Assembly: GCF_018614975.1 (NCBI RefSeq)
Contig: NZ_JAGGNR010000006.1
Location: forward strand, 1 to 41,815
Source of the DNA: Paenibacillus polymyxa
GTDB taxonomy: Bacteria > Bacillota > Bacilli > Paenibacillales > Paenibacillaceae
Direction of reading: 5' to 3'
DNA: 41,815 bases
The stretch's first letter is position 1; the number at the start of each line of letters is the position of its first letter. Below the pieces are notes generated by a model that saw nothing but the letters and a program-made list of their open reading frames with translations, was not told the DNA's origin and made no database searches. The position numbers and the translations under genes are program-made. This document shows positions 9,111 through 16,836 of this stretch, piece by piece.

Positions 9111-11306
9111 TCACGTCCTTGATTCATGAACGTATTTCAGATCCCCAATCTTGGTGATCACCGTATCATACGGGTCCAATTCCATGGTCTGTTTTCCATG
9201 CTCTGTATTGATCGTCGTTTTTTGAGCTTGATCACTATTGTTAATCACGACCAATATGTTGCTTTCCGGATAATAAGCGCACTCGATATACAAGTTATCC
9301 GTAATGTATTTTGTTTCATCGAATTCATTGCCTGCAAATCGAATCAAATTCAGAAGTAGTCTAGTATTTTCCCAGCTGAATTCGAAGGAAGGCAGATAGA
9401 TCCCTTTTCCTTTTCCAAAAGCATGTGTGGACAACGTGATGTTGCCATCTGTCTCGTGCAATACCTTAGCTGTTCCATCCGTTAGATATATGCTACTTTT
9501 ACCTTTTGACGTGATAGTTGCACCTTCCGGCACCAAACCATACTCATCGTGAGCCTTATACGACCATTTTCCATGAACAACTCTTGCACCTGTATCCTCA
9601 TCTACCCCAAGCACATGCGCCATTCTGAAAAAGCTGTCGTACCCGTGGGCCGCTGAAGGCTGGTTGATACCCATAAATGTACCGCCTTCGTACACCCACT
9701 GGGTCAGGAGGTCTACACATTGGTGGTCATTCCAGTGCGCTCCACCACTCCAGGCAGAACCAGCGAAACCCGCATTAATGACGACATCCACATCCTTCAA
9801 TACGCCCTGACGAATATCCTCAAAATCAATGAATTTGACCTCGATCGGTAAACCGGATAATGCCTCATTCACATGAATCATATCATGCATATGGGTTTCA
9901 TGAAAATGACCGGACAAGGTCCACGATCTTAACTTGCCCCAGCTATGCAGAACGGCTACCTTTGTCTTGATCTGATATGGTTTTCCCTCTTGATGCAGCT
10001 CTTTCATTCCCCTGAATTCATGGGCAATCTTCTCGATGTAATCCACAAAGTCCGGGTAAGGCTCTACCAGATGCAAATATCCACCCAATCCAATCCGGTC
10101 AATCGACTCACGCAGCAGCCCACGCCGGATATTAATCCAATATTTCTTGGCATCCAGGGTAGGATCTCCGCCCTCTTTGAAGGTAGGAAGCCCGCCTAAG
10201 CCAACCGGGAACAAGTAGGGATGCAAGCGAATCTCATGGGTATCGACCTTAACGCCTGAGCACATTCTTGCCTCATAACCGGAGAACACACATTTGATCA
10301 TGCCGTCGAATCCAAACTCCTGAAAGCGGTCATTGTACGGCTCCATGCCTACCCAGCTGTCATCATAGAAGACATATGCCAGCTTGTCATGTTTGTGCAC
10401 AATATCAATCAACTTTTTACCAAATTCAATGACAAAATCATTGATAAATGCCATCCAGTCCAGTTTGCGCTGATCCGCAGGCATATGAGTGACCTGATAT
10501 TTACCGCCATTCACAAAGTCTTCGGCAGAGAGCGAATATCCATATTTTTGTGCAAACAGATCCAGCGCTCTCGAACTTACTGTGAAATCGTATGAACCCC
10601 AATCCGAGAACAGATGGCGATTCCGCTCATCACTGCCCCAGATCCAGGCGAAGTTATAAAATAGGGATGTAAAACGTACAACCGTTGTTTCCGGATGGTT
10701 TTGACACCACGTTTCCATCCAATTCACCAGATACGTTTGCGTTTCCGTATAGATCGGGTCAATCTGCATCAAGTGCTCTTTGTCCCAATTATTCGTTGTA
10801 TGATTATACATGGAGATCTCTTCCCAGATCCGATACACCATGAAACTCACTGTGTATTTATGCCAAGGAGCAACGCCAGTAATGACAACATTGCCAGATT
10901 CCCTTTCATAATTCCACTGTCCTCTAGGTACCTCTTCCCCAGTCGTTCGATCATAAACTTGCCAATATTTAAACGCTTCTTTCGAATCGTTCACCCTGAA
11001 TTGTTCAACGAAGAAGTCCTCCATCAGATAGATGGATACATAATCTTGTACAGCAACCTTCGGATTTGTAATGAGAAAACATTGCTGCAGCTTATCCAGA
11101 TTACGGGATGCCCACTCATTATGATCCCGGATAATGCAGATGGTTGAATAGATGCCATATCCGGCATTGATAATCTCATCGGACAATTTTGTACCGTCAC
11201 TGTCTCGAATCACATCGGCACCCCAGCGATCGGCTAGTTCCAGCGTCAGTGCCTCATAACCGGATTCTCCCGGTAGTGTAAAGGAGCCTTTGGTTGGTTT
11301 GGACAT
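9111..11306 (-). CDS. GH112 galactoside phosphorylase (galactosyl-rhamnose or lacto-N-biose phosphorylase)
   Basis: Cytoplasmic phosphorylase of 731 aa that cleaves a terminal beta-galactoside with phosphate, giving alpha-galactose 1-phosphate. The length matches GH112 (about 720-750 aa). The segment YDDSWVGMEPY at about 314-324 is the catalytic acid region; the acid in the bifidobacterial enzyme is Asp313. The C-terminal third has the glutamine-amidotransferase-like and beta-sandwich domains of the family. Known GH112 activities act on Gal-beta-1,3-HexNAc or Gal-beta-1,4-rhamnose. Sequence alone does not decide between them here. The GH105 gene 13 nt upstream and the LplA-type importer favour the rhamnose substrate, from galactan-substituted rhamnogalacturonan I. 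A GGGAGGG ribosome site supports the start. Confidence 0.88.
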   Translation of the reverse strand: MSKPTKGSFTLPGESGYEALTLELADRWGADVIRDSDGTKLSDEIINAGYGIYSTICIIRDHNEWASRNLDKLQQCFLITNPKVAVQDYVSIYLMEDFFVEQFRVNDSKEAFKYWQVYDRTTGEEVPRGQWNYERESGNVVITGVAPWHKYTVSFMVYRIWEEISMYNHTTNNWDKEHLMQIDPIYTETQTYLVNWMETWCQNHPETTVVRFTSLFYNFAWIWGSDERNRHLFSDWGSYDFTVSSRALDLFAQKYGYSLSAEDFVNGGKYQVTHMPADQRKLDWMAFINDFVIEFGKKLIDIVHKHDKLAYVFYDDSWVGMEPYNDRFQEFGFDGMIKCVFSGYEARMCSGVKVDTHEIRLHPYLFPVGLGGLPTFKEGGDPTLDAKKYWINIRRGLLRESIDRIGLGGYLHLVEPYPDFVDYIEKIAHEFRGMKELHQEGKPYQIKTKVAVLHSWGKLRSWTLSGHFHETHMHDMIHVNEALSGLPIEVKFIDFEDIRQGVLKDVDVVINAGFAGSAWSGGAHWNDHQCVDLLTQWVYEGGTFMGINQPSAAHGYDSFFRMAHVLGVDEDTGARVVHGKWSYKAHDEYGLVPEGATITSKGKSSIYLTDGTAKVLHETDGNITLSTHAFGKGKGIYLPSFEFSWENTRLLLNLIRFAGNEFDETKYITDNLYIECAYYPESNILVVINNSDQAQKTTINTEHGKQTMELDPYDTVITKIGDLKYVHESRT

Positions 11307-11319
11307 TTTGGTTCCCTCC

Positions 11320-12339
11320 CTATCTCAACATATCGGACAGAAAAGCGAGTGCCAGGCCCTGACCCCAGCCCTGAATCCAGTCTTTTGGAATATTACGATA
11401 GCCATCCCGATCCTTCATCACGGCTGTACCGCCAGATACCCCAAGCACGCGCCCATCTTCGCTGATATTGTTCAGGATGCCCTCTAGTGCCTTTTGCACA
11501 TATTTCGTATGCAGTGGATTGCCGTTATTGATCATGGCTGCTGCAATACCCGCGGAAGCCGATACCTCTTCATACGAATCTTCGTCATCCAAAACCGTAC
11601 GCCACAAGCCATTCTCGGTCTGCACCAGCTTGAGAGCCGCCAATTGATCACGAAGAGCACATTCTACATCCATACACTGCGGATACAAATACCAGTCGTT
11701 CAATTGCGGCTTCACTTGAGACATCGTATAGGCTCCCCAAGCGTTTGCTCTGCCCCAGTAAAATCCGGACATGTGGTCCTTGTTAATATTGTTATACCCG
11801 TGATACCACAGACTGCTGCTCGGATCTTGCAGGTATTTGATATGCCAGTAATACTGATTCAGCGCATCCTGAATCATGGCCTCATCCTTTAATTTGCTAC
11901 CTACGCGAAGCAGGAAAAATGCCGCCATAAACAAGGTATCCGCCCAAGCCTGTTCCGGAAAATCATTGGAAACGGATACCGTATGCTGAAGCACATGGTC
12001 TCCAAAGCGAAGCGCATGATTCTGGAGATAATCAACTTTGCTGAGGACAATGTCCCAATATTTCTGATCTCCGGTTTCTTCATATAAAGTGATGAGCACA
12101 TGACCCATGGCACATGTATTTACCGTCCAACTTGGCAGGCCCAGCTCAATATATTCATCTGCCCACTTCACCAGCCTGTCCAGAATCTCTTGGTTGCCTG
12201 TCGTCTGATAGGCTCTGGATACGCCATAATAAGCGACACCGCCGGGCCAATCCCATGTCAGATCCATATCCAGTGTTTTCTTGGTAACGTTCTCGATTAC
12301 GTGTAGAATCTGTTCCCTGTCATATTTCACTTGAAGCAT
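11320..12339 (-). CDS. GH105 unsaturated rhamnogalacturonyl/uronyl hydrolase (YteR/YesR type)
   Basis: Cytoplasmic hydrolase of 339 aa that removes the 4,5-unsaturated uronic acid left at the non-reducing end of oligosaccharides by polysaccharide lyases. The fold is an (alpha/alpha)6 barrel. The catalytic Asp is in QAWADTLFMA near residue 145 (Asp143 in YteR), and the family motifs YWGRANAWGAY (about 191-201) and SASAGIAAAM follow. It lacks a signal peptide, as expected for this family. First gene of a two-gene operon with GH112. A cre-like site lies about 65 nt upstream and an AraC regulator is divergent. Confidence 0.92.
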   Translation of the reverse strand: MLQVKYDREQILHVIENVTKKTLDMDLTWDWPGGVAYYGVSRAYQTTGNQEILDRLVKWADEYIELGLPSWTVNTCAMGHVLITLYEETGDQKYWDIVLSKVDYLQNHALRFGDHVLQHTVSVSNDFPEQAWADTLFMAAFFLLRVGSKLKDEAMIQDALNQYYWHIKYLQDPSSSLWYHGYNNINKDHMSGFYWGRANAWGAYTMSQVKPQLNDWYLYPQCMDVECALRDQLAALKLVQTENGLWRTVLDDEDSYEEVSASAGIAAAMINNGNPLHTKYVQKALEGILNNISEDGRVLGVSGGTAVMKDRDGYRNIPKDWIQGWGQGLALAFLSDMLR

Positions 12340-12403
12340 TTTTTATTCCCCTCTCCCTGTGCACACGCCCCCAAGTGCGCCCTGAGAGGTGTCCGTCCAT
12401 TTT

Positions 12404-12417
12404 TGTAAACGCTTTAC
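12404..12417. promoter_or_regulatory. Cre-like site in GH105/araC divergent region
   Basis: TGTAAACGCTTTAC matches the CcpA cre consensus TGWAANCGNTNNCA at 12 of 14 positions. It lies downstream of the likely GH105 promoter, so CcpA binding would repress GH105-GH112. Confidence 0.5.
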
Positions 12418-12436
12418 TTATTCCATTGTACGCAGT

Positions 12437-12466
12437 AAAATAGTCTCCATCTAAGCATATTCGCAA
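12437..12466 (-). promoter_or_regulatory. Candidate sigma-A promoter for GH105-GH112 operon
   Basis: On the minus strand TTGCGA (12466-12461) and TATTTT (12442-12437) are spaced by 18 nt. Both boxes are imperfect, which suits an activated promoter. Confidence 0.35.
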
Positions 12467-12511
12467 CAAAACTGCGCAATTTCAATCATTTATACATAGG
12501 AGTCCTAGCAC

Positions 12512-13465
12512 ATGCCCAAACCGAAAAAACCTGTCATTGAATATCGTCACTACAGCCTGCCCATTGATTTCCCAGTCCTGTTACTCAGTGGAGACCGCTG
12601 GAGAATATCCGATATCAAGAGTGAGCATCTTCATTTCCATAACCACATGGAGATTGGCATCTGTTATTCAGATGGAGGCACCATGGAGATTAAGGGGGAG
12701 TCTGTGCCTTTTCGGGCAGGCGACGTCACGTTCATTCCCCGCTATCTTCCGCATACCACATATAGTTCGCCTAATAACGCCAGCCTGTGGGCCTATATCT
12801 TTTTTTCACCGGAAGAACTCTTCCGCCATTCGCTCAAAACAGCACAAACTCACATTGAACCGAATCTATGGGCGATTCAGGGAGCCAATTGCATTCTGAA
12901 TAAGGAACAGTATCCCAAAATTCACACACTCGCAACATCAGTGGTAGAAGAGATACAGCAGCAGTCCCCCTATTATCGGGAGAGCGCATACGGCTTGTTG
13001 ATGTCTCTATATATCGAACTGCTTCGAATTCATGCGAGCAGCGAGCGCTTGTCATCTCAGGATCAGGAACGGGAACGGGAACGAGACCTTCAAGGTGACT
13101 TGGTCATCTCACCCGTGCTGGAGTTTATCACCAAAAACTATATGATGCCCGTGACCATCGATTACCTCGCTGATCTGTGTCATCTGAGTACAACGCATTT
13201 TCGCCGCAAGTTCCATGAAATTATGGGAACCACACCGCTCGATTTTCTGAACAGCACCCGGATTGAAGAGGCATGCAAACGATTAAAAAGCACGGAGGCC
13301 TCCATTCTGTCCATCTCCGAGCAAGTTGGCTTCCGCTCCATCTCCAGCTTTAACCGCTGCTTCGCCAAACTGATGGGCGAATCCCCCAAAGCTTGGCGCA
13401 AAGGGGCACATACAGAAGCACAGTCTGCAAAAGCGTCGATATTGGAATTTACAGGGTGGGTGTAA
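12512..13465 (+). CDS. AraC-family transcription regulator with cupin sensor domain
   Basis: DNA-binding regulator of 317 aa. The N-terminal cupin part (about residues 15-110) contains the HFHNHMEIGICY and VPFRAGDVTFIP motifs of sugar-responsive AraC proteins. The C-terminal 100 residues carry two helix-turn-helix motifs, the second with the signature ISEQVGFRSISSFNRCF. An AGGAG ribosome site lies about 10 nt upstream of the ATG. It is transcribed away from GH105-GH112 and shares a 172-nt intergenic region with them, so regulation of that operon is likely. The ligand is unknown; a uronic acid or rhamnose derivative would fit the locus. Confidence 0.9.
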   Translation: MPKPKKPVIEYRHYSLPIDFPVLLLSGDRWRISDIKSEHLHFHNHMEIGICYSDGGTMEIKGESVPFRAGDVTFIPRYLPHTTYSSPNNASLWAYIFFSPEELFRHSLKTAQTHIEPNLWAIQGANCILNKEQYPKIHTLATSVVEEIQQQSPYYRESAYGLLMSLYIELLRIHASSERLSSQDQERERERDLQGDLVISPVLEFITKNYMMPVTIDYLADLCHLSTTHFRRKFHEIMGTTPLDFLNSTRIEEACKRLKSTEASILSISEQVGFRSISSFNRCFAKLMGESPKAWRKGAHTEAQSAKASILEFTGWV

Positions 13466-13488
13466 CATCTGAGGACTAATTATCAAGC

Positions 13489-13526
13489 AAAAAAAAGACC
13501 ACAATCCAACAGAGGGATTGCAGTCT
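13489..13526 (-). terminator. Intrinsic terminator of DUF4317 gene
   Basis: On the minus strand AGAC and CAATCC pair with GGATTG and GTCT, followed by a run of eight T. It may also slow transcription from the convergent araC gene. Confidence 0.75.
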
Positions 13527-13594
13527 ATTCCATTCTTCCAGTTGTTTTGCAAAACATCATTGCAGCATTGTCCTTCGAGTGAACGTATTTTAAC

Positions 13595-14767
13595 TTATAG
13601 CGTCTCCGTATTAAGGGTAAACCCTTCAATCACGACATCTTCGTCCACTTCAATCATGATGCAACGTCTGCCTTGATAATTCACCTGCTTCACATATCTC
13701 AGGTCTTGCGGGCTAACTGAAATTGTAGCAACCTTGGTTTCAATCTTAATGGACTTGGACGTGAACTTTGGCATAACACTGGTCGCTTTCATCTCATAGT
13801 TCTTGTTATCAACGATAGTTTCGAAGGCACGTTCTACTTTCTCCGTTGTCAGATCCTCTATACCGCTTGCGGTCAGTACACGTTCCAGATCTTTATAATC
13901 CAGCTTTGGAGGTTCTTCCTCATGGGACTCTTCGTTAATTTCGATGACTCGGTTGATCTCCTCGTATACATGTGCAATGGTGGCTGAATCAAGCTGTTCA
14001 CCGGCCACTTCCTTGACGATATCTTCGAAGATCGCCCGTTCTTCCAGTGCGGTTACGGATCTTTCTCCATTCAATACATTTTCAACGAAATGTGGATCCG
14101 GGAAATTGGATTTACCTGTACAATACAGTACACGATTCACATCGGAGTAGTTGTCCGTCACGCTAGGGTACAAGAATCCTTGCTCTGGCGTGCTTAATTT
14201 GATAATCGGATCAACAATAATATTGTACTTGAATTCTCTCTCCACGTAATCAAACAATAGCGTTTTCCGCTGTTTCTCCGTGGAATTCACGCTGCACAGA
14301 ATGAACGGATGGGCGAACACCTCATTCTTCTCACTCTCTTCTGTGGCTTCGTTTCTAGCCTTGGTCGGCAGATAATACTGTCCACGCACGAACGTAGCTA
14401 CCATGTCCCGCTCATACTTCGCATCCACTAACATTCGATCCACGAGCAGCAGCATCAGATCCTGCCATTCGTCCGGATCACCTGTTACCAGAGCCTGGTG
14501 GAGCAGTACCTGAGCCGGGTCCTCCGCCTCTTCCTGGAATTTCAACTCAAACAACTTCTGATCCAAATCGCCTGTTAGCAATTTTTTGAAATTGCCCATG
14601 TACAGCTCCTGCTTCTCTCTGTCCACCAGTTCAAACGGGTGACGCTCCCAGTGGTAGACCTCATTGGTTTCCTTCGTAATATACACGTTGAGAATATCGT
14701 AAATATTCAGTAGATCGTGATCGAGTTTAAACTGCTTTCGTATATGCGCGACTTCTTTTTTATTCAT
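13595..14767 (-). CDS. DUF4317 family protein
   Basis: Conserved Firmicute protein of 390 aa with no known biochemical function. The beginning (MNKKEVAHIRKQFK) and the acidic, soluble composition match the DUF4317 family. There is no signal peptide or membrane helix. It is a single-gene unit with its own terminator. The ribosome site GAGGAG is about 14 nt from the ATG, a long spacing, but the start agrees with the family N-terminus. The neighbouring genes are unrelated, so context gives no functional hint. Confidence 0.85.
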   Translation of the reverse strand: MNKKEVAHIRKQFKLDHDLLNIYDILNVYITKETNEVYHWERHPFELVDREKQELYMGNFKKLLTGDLDQKLFELKFQEEAEDPAQVLLHQALVTGDPDEWQDLMLLLVDRMLVDAKYERDMVATFVRGQYYLPTKARNEATEESEKNEVFAHPFILCSVNSTEKQRKTLLFDYVEREFKYNIIVDPIIKLSTPEQGFLYPSVTDNYSDVNRVLYCTGKSNFPDPHFVENVLNGERSVTALEERAIFEDIVKEVAGEQLDSATIAHVYEEINRVIEINEESHEEEPPKLDYKDLERVLTASGIEDLTTEKVERAFETIVDNKNYEMKATSVMPKFTSKSIKIETKVATISVSPQDLRYVKQVNYQGRRCIMIEVDEDVVIEGFTLNTETL

Positions 14768-14830
14768 GATTCGTTAGACAACTCCTCAAGTAAATTGGCC
14801 TTACAAGTATAAACGATATAAAAAACCTTC

Positions 14831-14854
14831 GCTATACAAGTTCAACTAAAGAAT
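14831..14854 (+). repeat. 24-bp dispersed repeat, copy 1
   Basis: The 24 bases ending in AAGTTCAACTAAAGAATA match those at 33317-33340 at 23 of 24 positions, while both flanks are unrelated. On the minus strand the segment contains TTGAAC, which could be the -35 box for the DUF4317 gene (TTATAT follows about 18 nt later). Confidence 0.6.
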
Positions 14855-14925
14855 ATTTCCACTGGTACTCCGATGACAGAACAACCTTCCGATGCAGCTT
14901 GTAAATGTTTATATGTCATCTGCAG

Positions 14926-14967
14926 TAATAAAACAGAAAGACGCAACAGGAATGACTCCCGTGCGCC
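14926..14967 (-). terminator. Intrinsic terminator of lpdA-efflux operon
   Basis: On the minus strand GGCGCACGGGA pairs with TCCTG-T-TGCGTC over 11 bp with one bulged T. A T-rich tail (TTTCTGTTTTATT) follows. It lies 12 nt past the permease stop. Confidence 0.7.
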
Positions 14968-14979
14968 TTTTTCCGTTGT

Positions 14980-16170
14980 TTAACGACTCTTCAATAATGA
15001 ACTACTGCTCGGTAATATATCCGTATTCAACAGGGGTATTCTGCTGGAAGAAACCTTCCTTGTTTCCCGCAGAAACAGTAATCCCATGAACAAGGACACT
15101 CCGCCAATAATAATCAGCAGTGCCCCCAACTCTTGACTGTAGGCCGTCAGCGCCCCGTCCCGAAACGCCATCCCACGAATCAGACGGTTAAGCCAGTTCA
15201 TTGGTAATGCCCATGCGAACATTTGGAACGGTTCCGGGAACGCCAGCGGTGTTAATTGAATTCCCGTAGCCAGAAAGGAAGGATACAATACAAGGCTGGT
15301 TCGTAGGCTTACTTTGGACATGTCTTTGGCAGTGTACCCAATCAACATGCCCATGAGTGATAAGGCAAAAGCATAAATAACCAGCGGAATGATAAAAAGA
15401 TAAGGATCTGCTTCAAACCGCATTCCACCCAATTGTTTTAACAATCCATAGGATAGAAGCAGCGAAAGTGAACTCAACACAACGTAAGGTACACTCCGCA
15501 CCCATAGTTGGAAAGGTGACTTTCCGTTGGCAAACAGCTTCCCTTCCTGACGAAGCCGAGGTGCAATTGAACCCGCTGCACTTGTTGTAATCATCAATAC
15601 TACGATATTCACAAATCCAAGCACCATAAAACCAACATAACTGGAGGTTGGATTAAACAGCATCCGCTGCTGAAGGGATAACGGTGACACCATTCCTTTA
15701 GCTGTCTCGGCATCCATCCCTTTTTGGACCAGACGTGTCATGGAAAGGGTCATATTTTCCGTCTGGATGATCTCCTGAATCGCAGTGCGAATACCGGACA
15801 GCCCCGAGGGCATCGTGTTATCCATCAAGATACCGATATTCGTCGATTTCCCTTGTTGTTGACGCAGTCCCAATTGATTGGGAAGCATAATCACCGCTAC
15901 AGCCTGCTCATTGGCAAGTAAAGTTTCAGGACTCACTCGGCTCGCATATACGCTCTTAACGCTCATGTATTGTGACGCATTTATTTTGGAGATCAACTGC
16001 CGTGAATATTCGCTATGATCCTCATCAATGACCACAACTGGTGATTTACTGAGTTGATTCTGTGAGAACATTAAGCCGAAAAATAAGGCTGCAATCATTG
16101 GCCCAATAAAAATGAGCCGTATATACTTACTTCCTGCGACGTACCTCCATTCGTCAATCAGTGATTTCAT
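14980..16170 (-). CDS. ABC-2 type transporter permease (YhhJ/YbhR-like)
   Basis: Membrane protein of 396 aa with the ABC-2 layout. A first helix lies near residues 18-36. A large extracytoplasmic domain (about 40-170) begins with PVVVIDEDHSEYSRQL, and five helices follow between about 180 and 380. The start at 16170 has AGAGGTGA 7 nt upstream and overlaps the membrane-fusion gene by 17 nt, so the two are translationally coupled. YhhJ/YbhR permeases export drugs or unknown compounds with a fusion protein and an ATPase. No ATPase is encoded in this operon, which is unusual. Confidence 0.85.
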   Translation of the reverse strand: MKSLIDEWRYVAGSKYIRLIFIGPMIAALFFGLMFSQNQLSKSPVVVIDEDHSEYSRQLISKINASQYMSVKSVYASRVSPETLLANEQAVAVIMLPNQLGLRQQQGKSTNIGILMDNTMPSGLSGIRTAIQEIIQTENMTLSMTRLVQKGMDAETAKGMVSPLSLQQRMLFNPTSSYVGFMVLGFVNIVVLMITTSAAGSIAPRLRQEGKLFANGKSPFQLWVRSVPYVVLSSLSLLLSYGLLKQLGGMRFEADPYLFIIPLVIYAFALSLMGMLIGYTAKDMSKVSLRTSLVLYPSFLATGIQLTPLAFPEPFQMFAWALPMNWLNRLIRGMAFRDGALTAYSQELGALLIIIGGVSLFMGLLFLRETRKVSSSRIPLLNTDILPSSSSLLKSR

Positions 16171-16786
16171 CAAGTTTCACCTCTGCTGTCATCCCCGGAA
16201 GCAAATCCGTATTCGAATCCATCGATATTCGGACCAGAAACATAGTTAAATCGGCTTGCCCTTTTTCCCGAGACATCCGCATGGTTGCGAACTGAGGAGC
16301 AGATGAGATGGAAGTGACGCTCCCCTTCACCTTCGTTGGCTGATCCAAATACGGAAAATGAACATCCATGCTTTGATTCACTGCAAACTGTTGAATTTCA
16401 CTTTCCTGTATGTAAAGGTCGGTGTAATACGTATTCTTTTGCAGAACTGCCAGCGGCACTCCTGCTTGGACTTGAACCCCCTGCTTTACAGCAACTCGGT
16501 CAACCAACCCGTCATACGGTGCGAGTACATCCACATCTCCCTCCCCGGCTGATTTCACTTTGAATAGTACCTCTCCCTCTTTCACGGAGTCACCTGCAAA
16601 CGCACCAACCTTTGCAATCGTCCCGGGACTATTCTGATAAAATAATGTCGTTTGCTCTGCCTCAAGTATGCCTTGTTTCCGGCTCTCGGCTTGACTTACA
16701 GCATCCTTCCCTTTAACCGCCAAAAGTGAACCTCCAACAATGAACACCATCGCAATCCCGATATACAAACCTGCTTTTAACTTCAT
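16154..16786 (-). CDS. HlyD-type membrane-fusion (periplasmic adaptor) protein
   Basis: Short adaptor of 210 aa: one N-terminal membrane anchor (about residues 5-22), a biotinyl-lipoyl-like barrel split around SPGTIAKVGAFAGDSVKEGE and LAPYDGLVDRVAVKQG, and a beta-barrel part ending in LLPGMTAEVKLDE. The long coiled-coil hairpin of typical HlyD proteins is missing, as in compact Gram-positive adaptors. The frame has earlier starts at 16804 (ATG) and 16810 (TTG). The ATG at 16786 is preferred because GGGAGAG lies about 9 nt upstream. It lies between the lpdA-like gene and the ABC-2 permease and is probably co-transcribed with both. Confidence 0.8.
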   Translation of the reverse strand: MKLKAGLYIGIAMVFIVGGSLLAVKGKDAVSQAESRKQGILEAEQTTLFYQNSPGTIAKVGAFAGDSVKEGEVLFKVKSAGEGDVDVLAPYDGLVDRVAVKQGVQVQAGVPLAVLQKNTYYTDLYIQESEIQQFAVNQSMDVHFPYLDQPTKVKGSVTSISSAPQFATMRMSREKGQADLTMFLVRISMDSNTDLLPGMTAEVKLDEITD

Positions 16787-16836
16787 CCTATTTATCTCTC
16801 CCATTCCCAATCCTCATGTATGGTTAAATTTGCTGA

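Noticed and set aside
14768..14979. Possible missing ABC ATPase after the ABC-2 permease
   Set aside because: The 212-nt gap contains a terminator, the 24-bp repeat and a promoter-like region; no ATPase motif on either strand.
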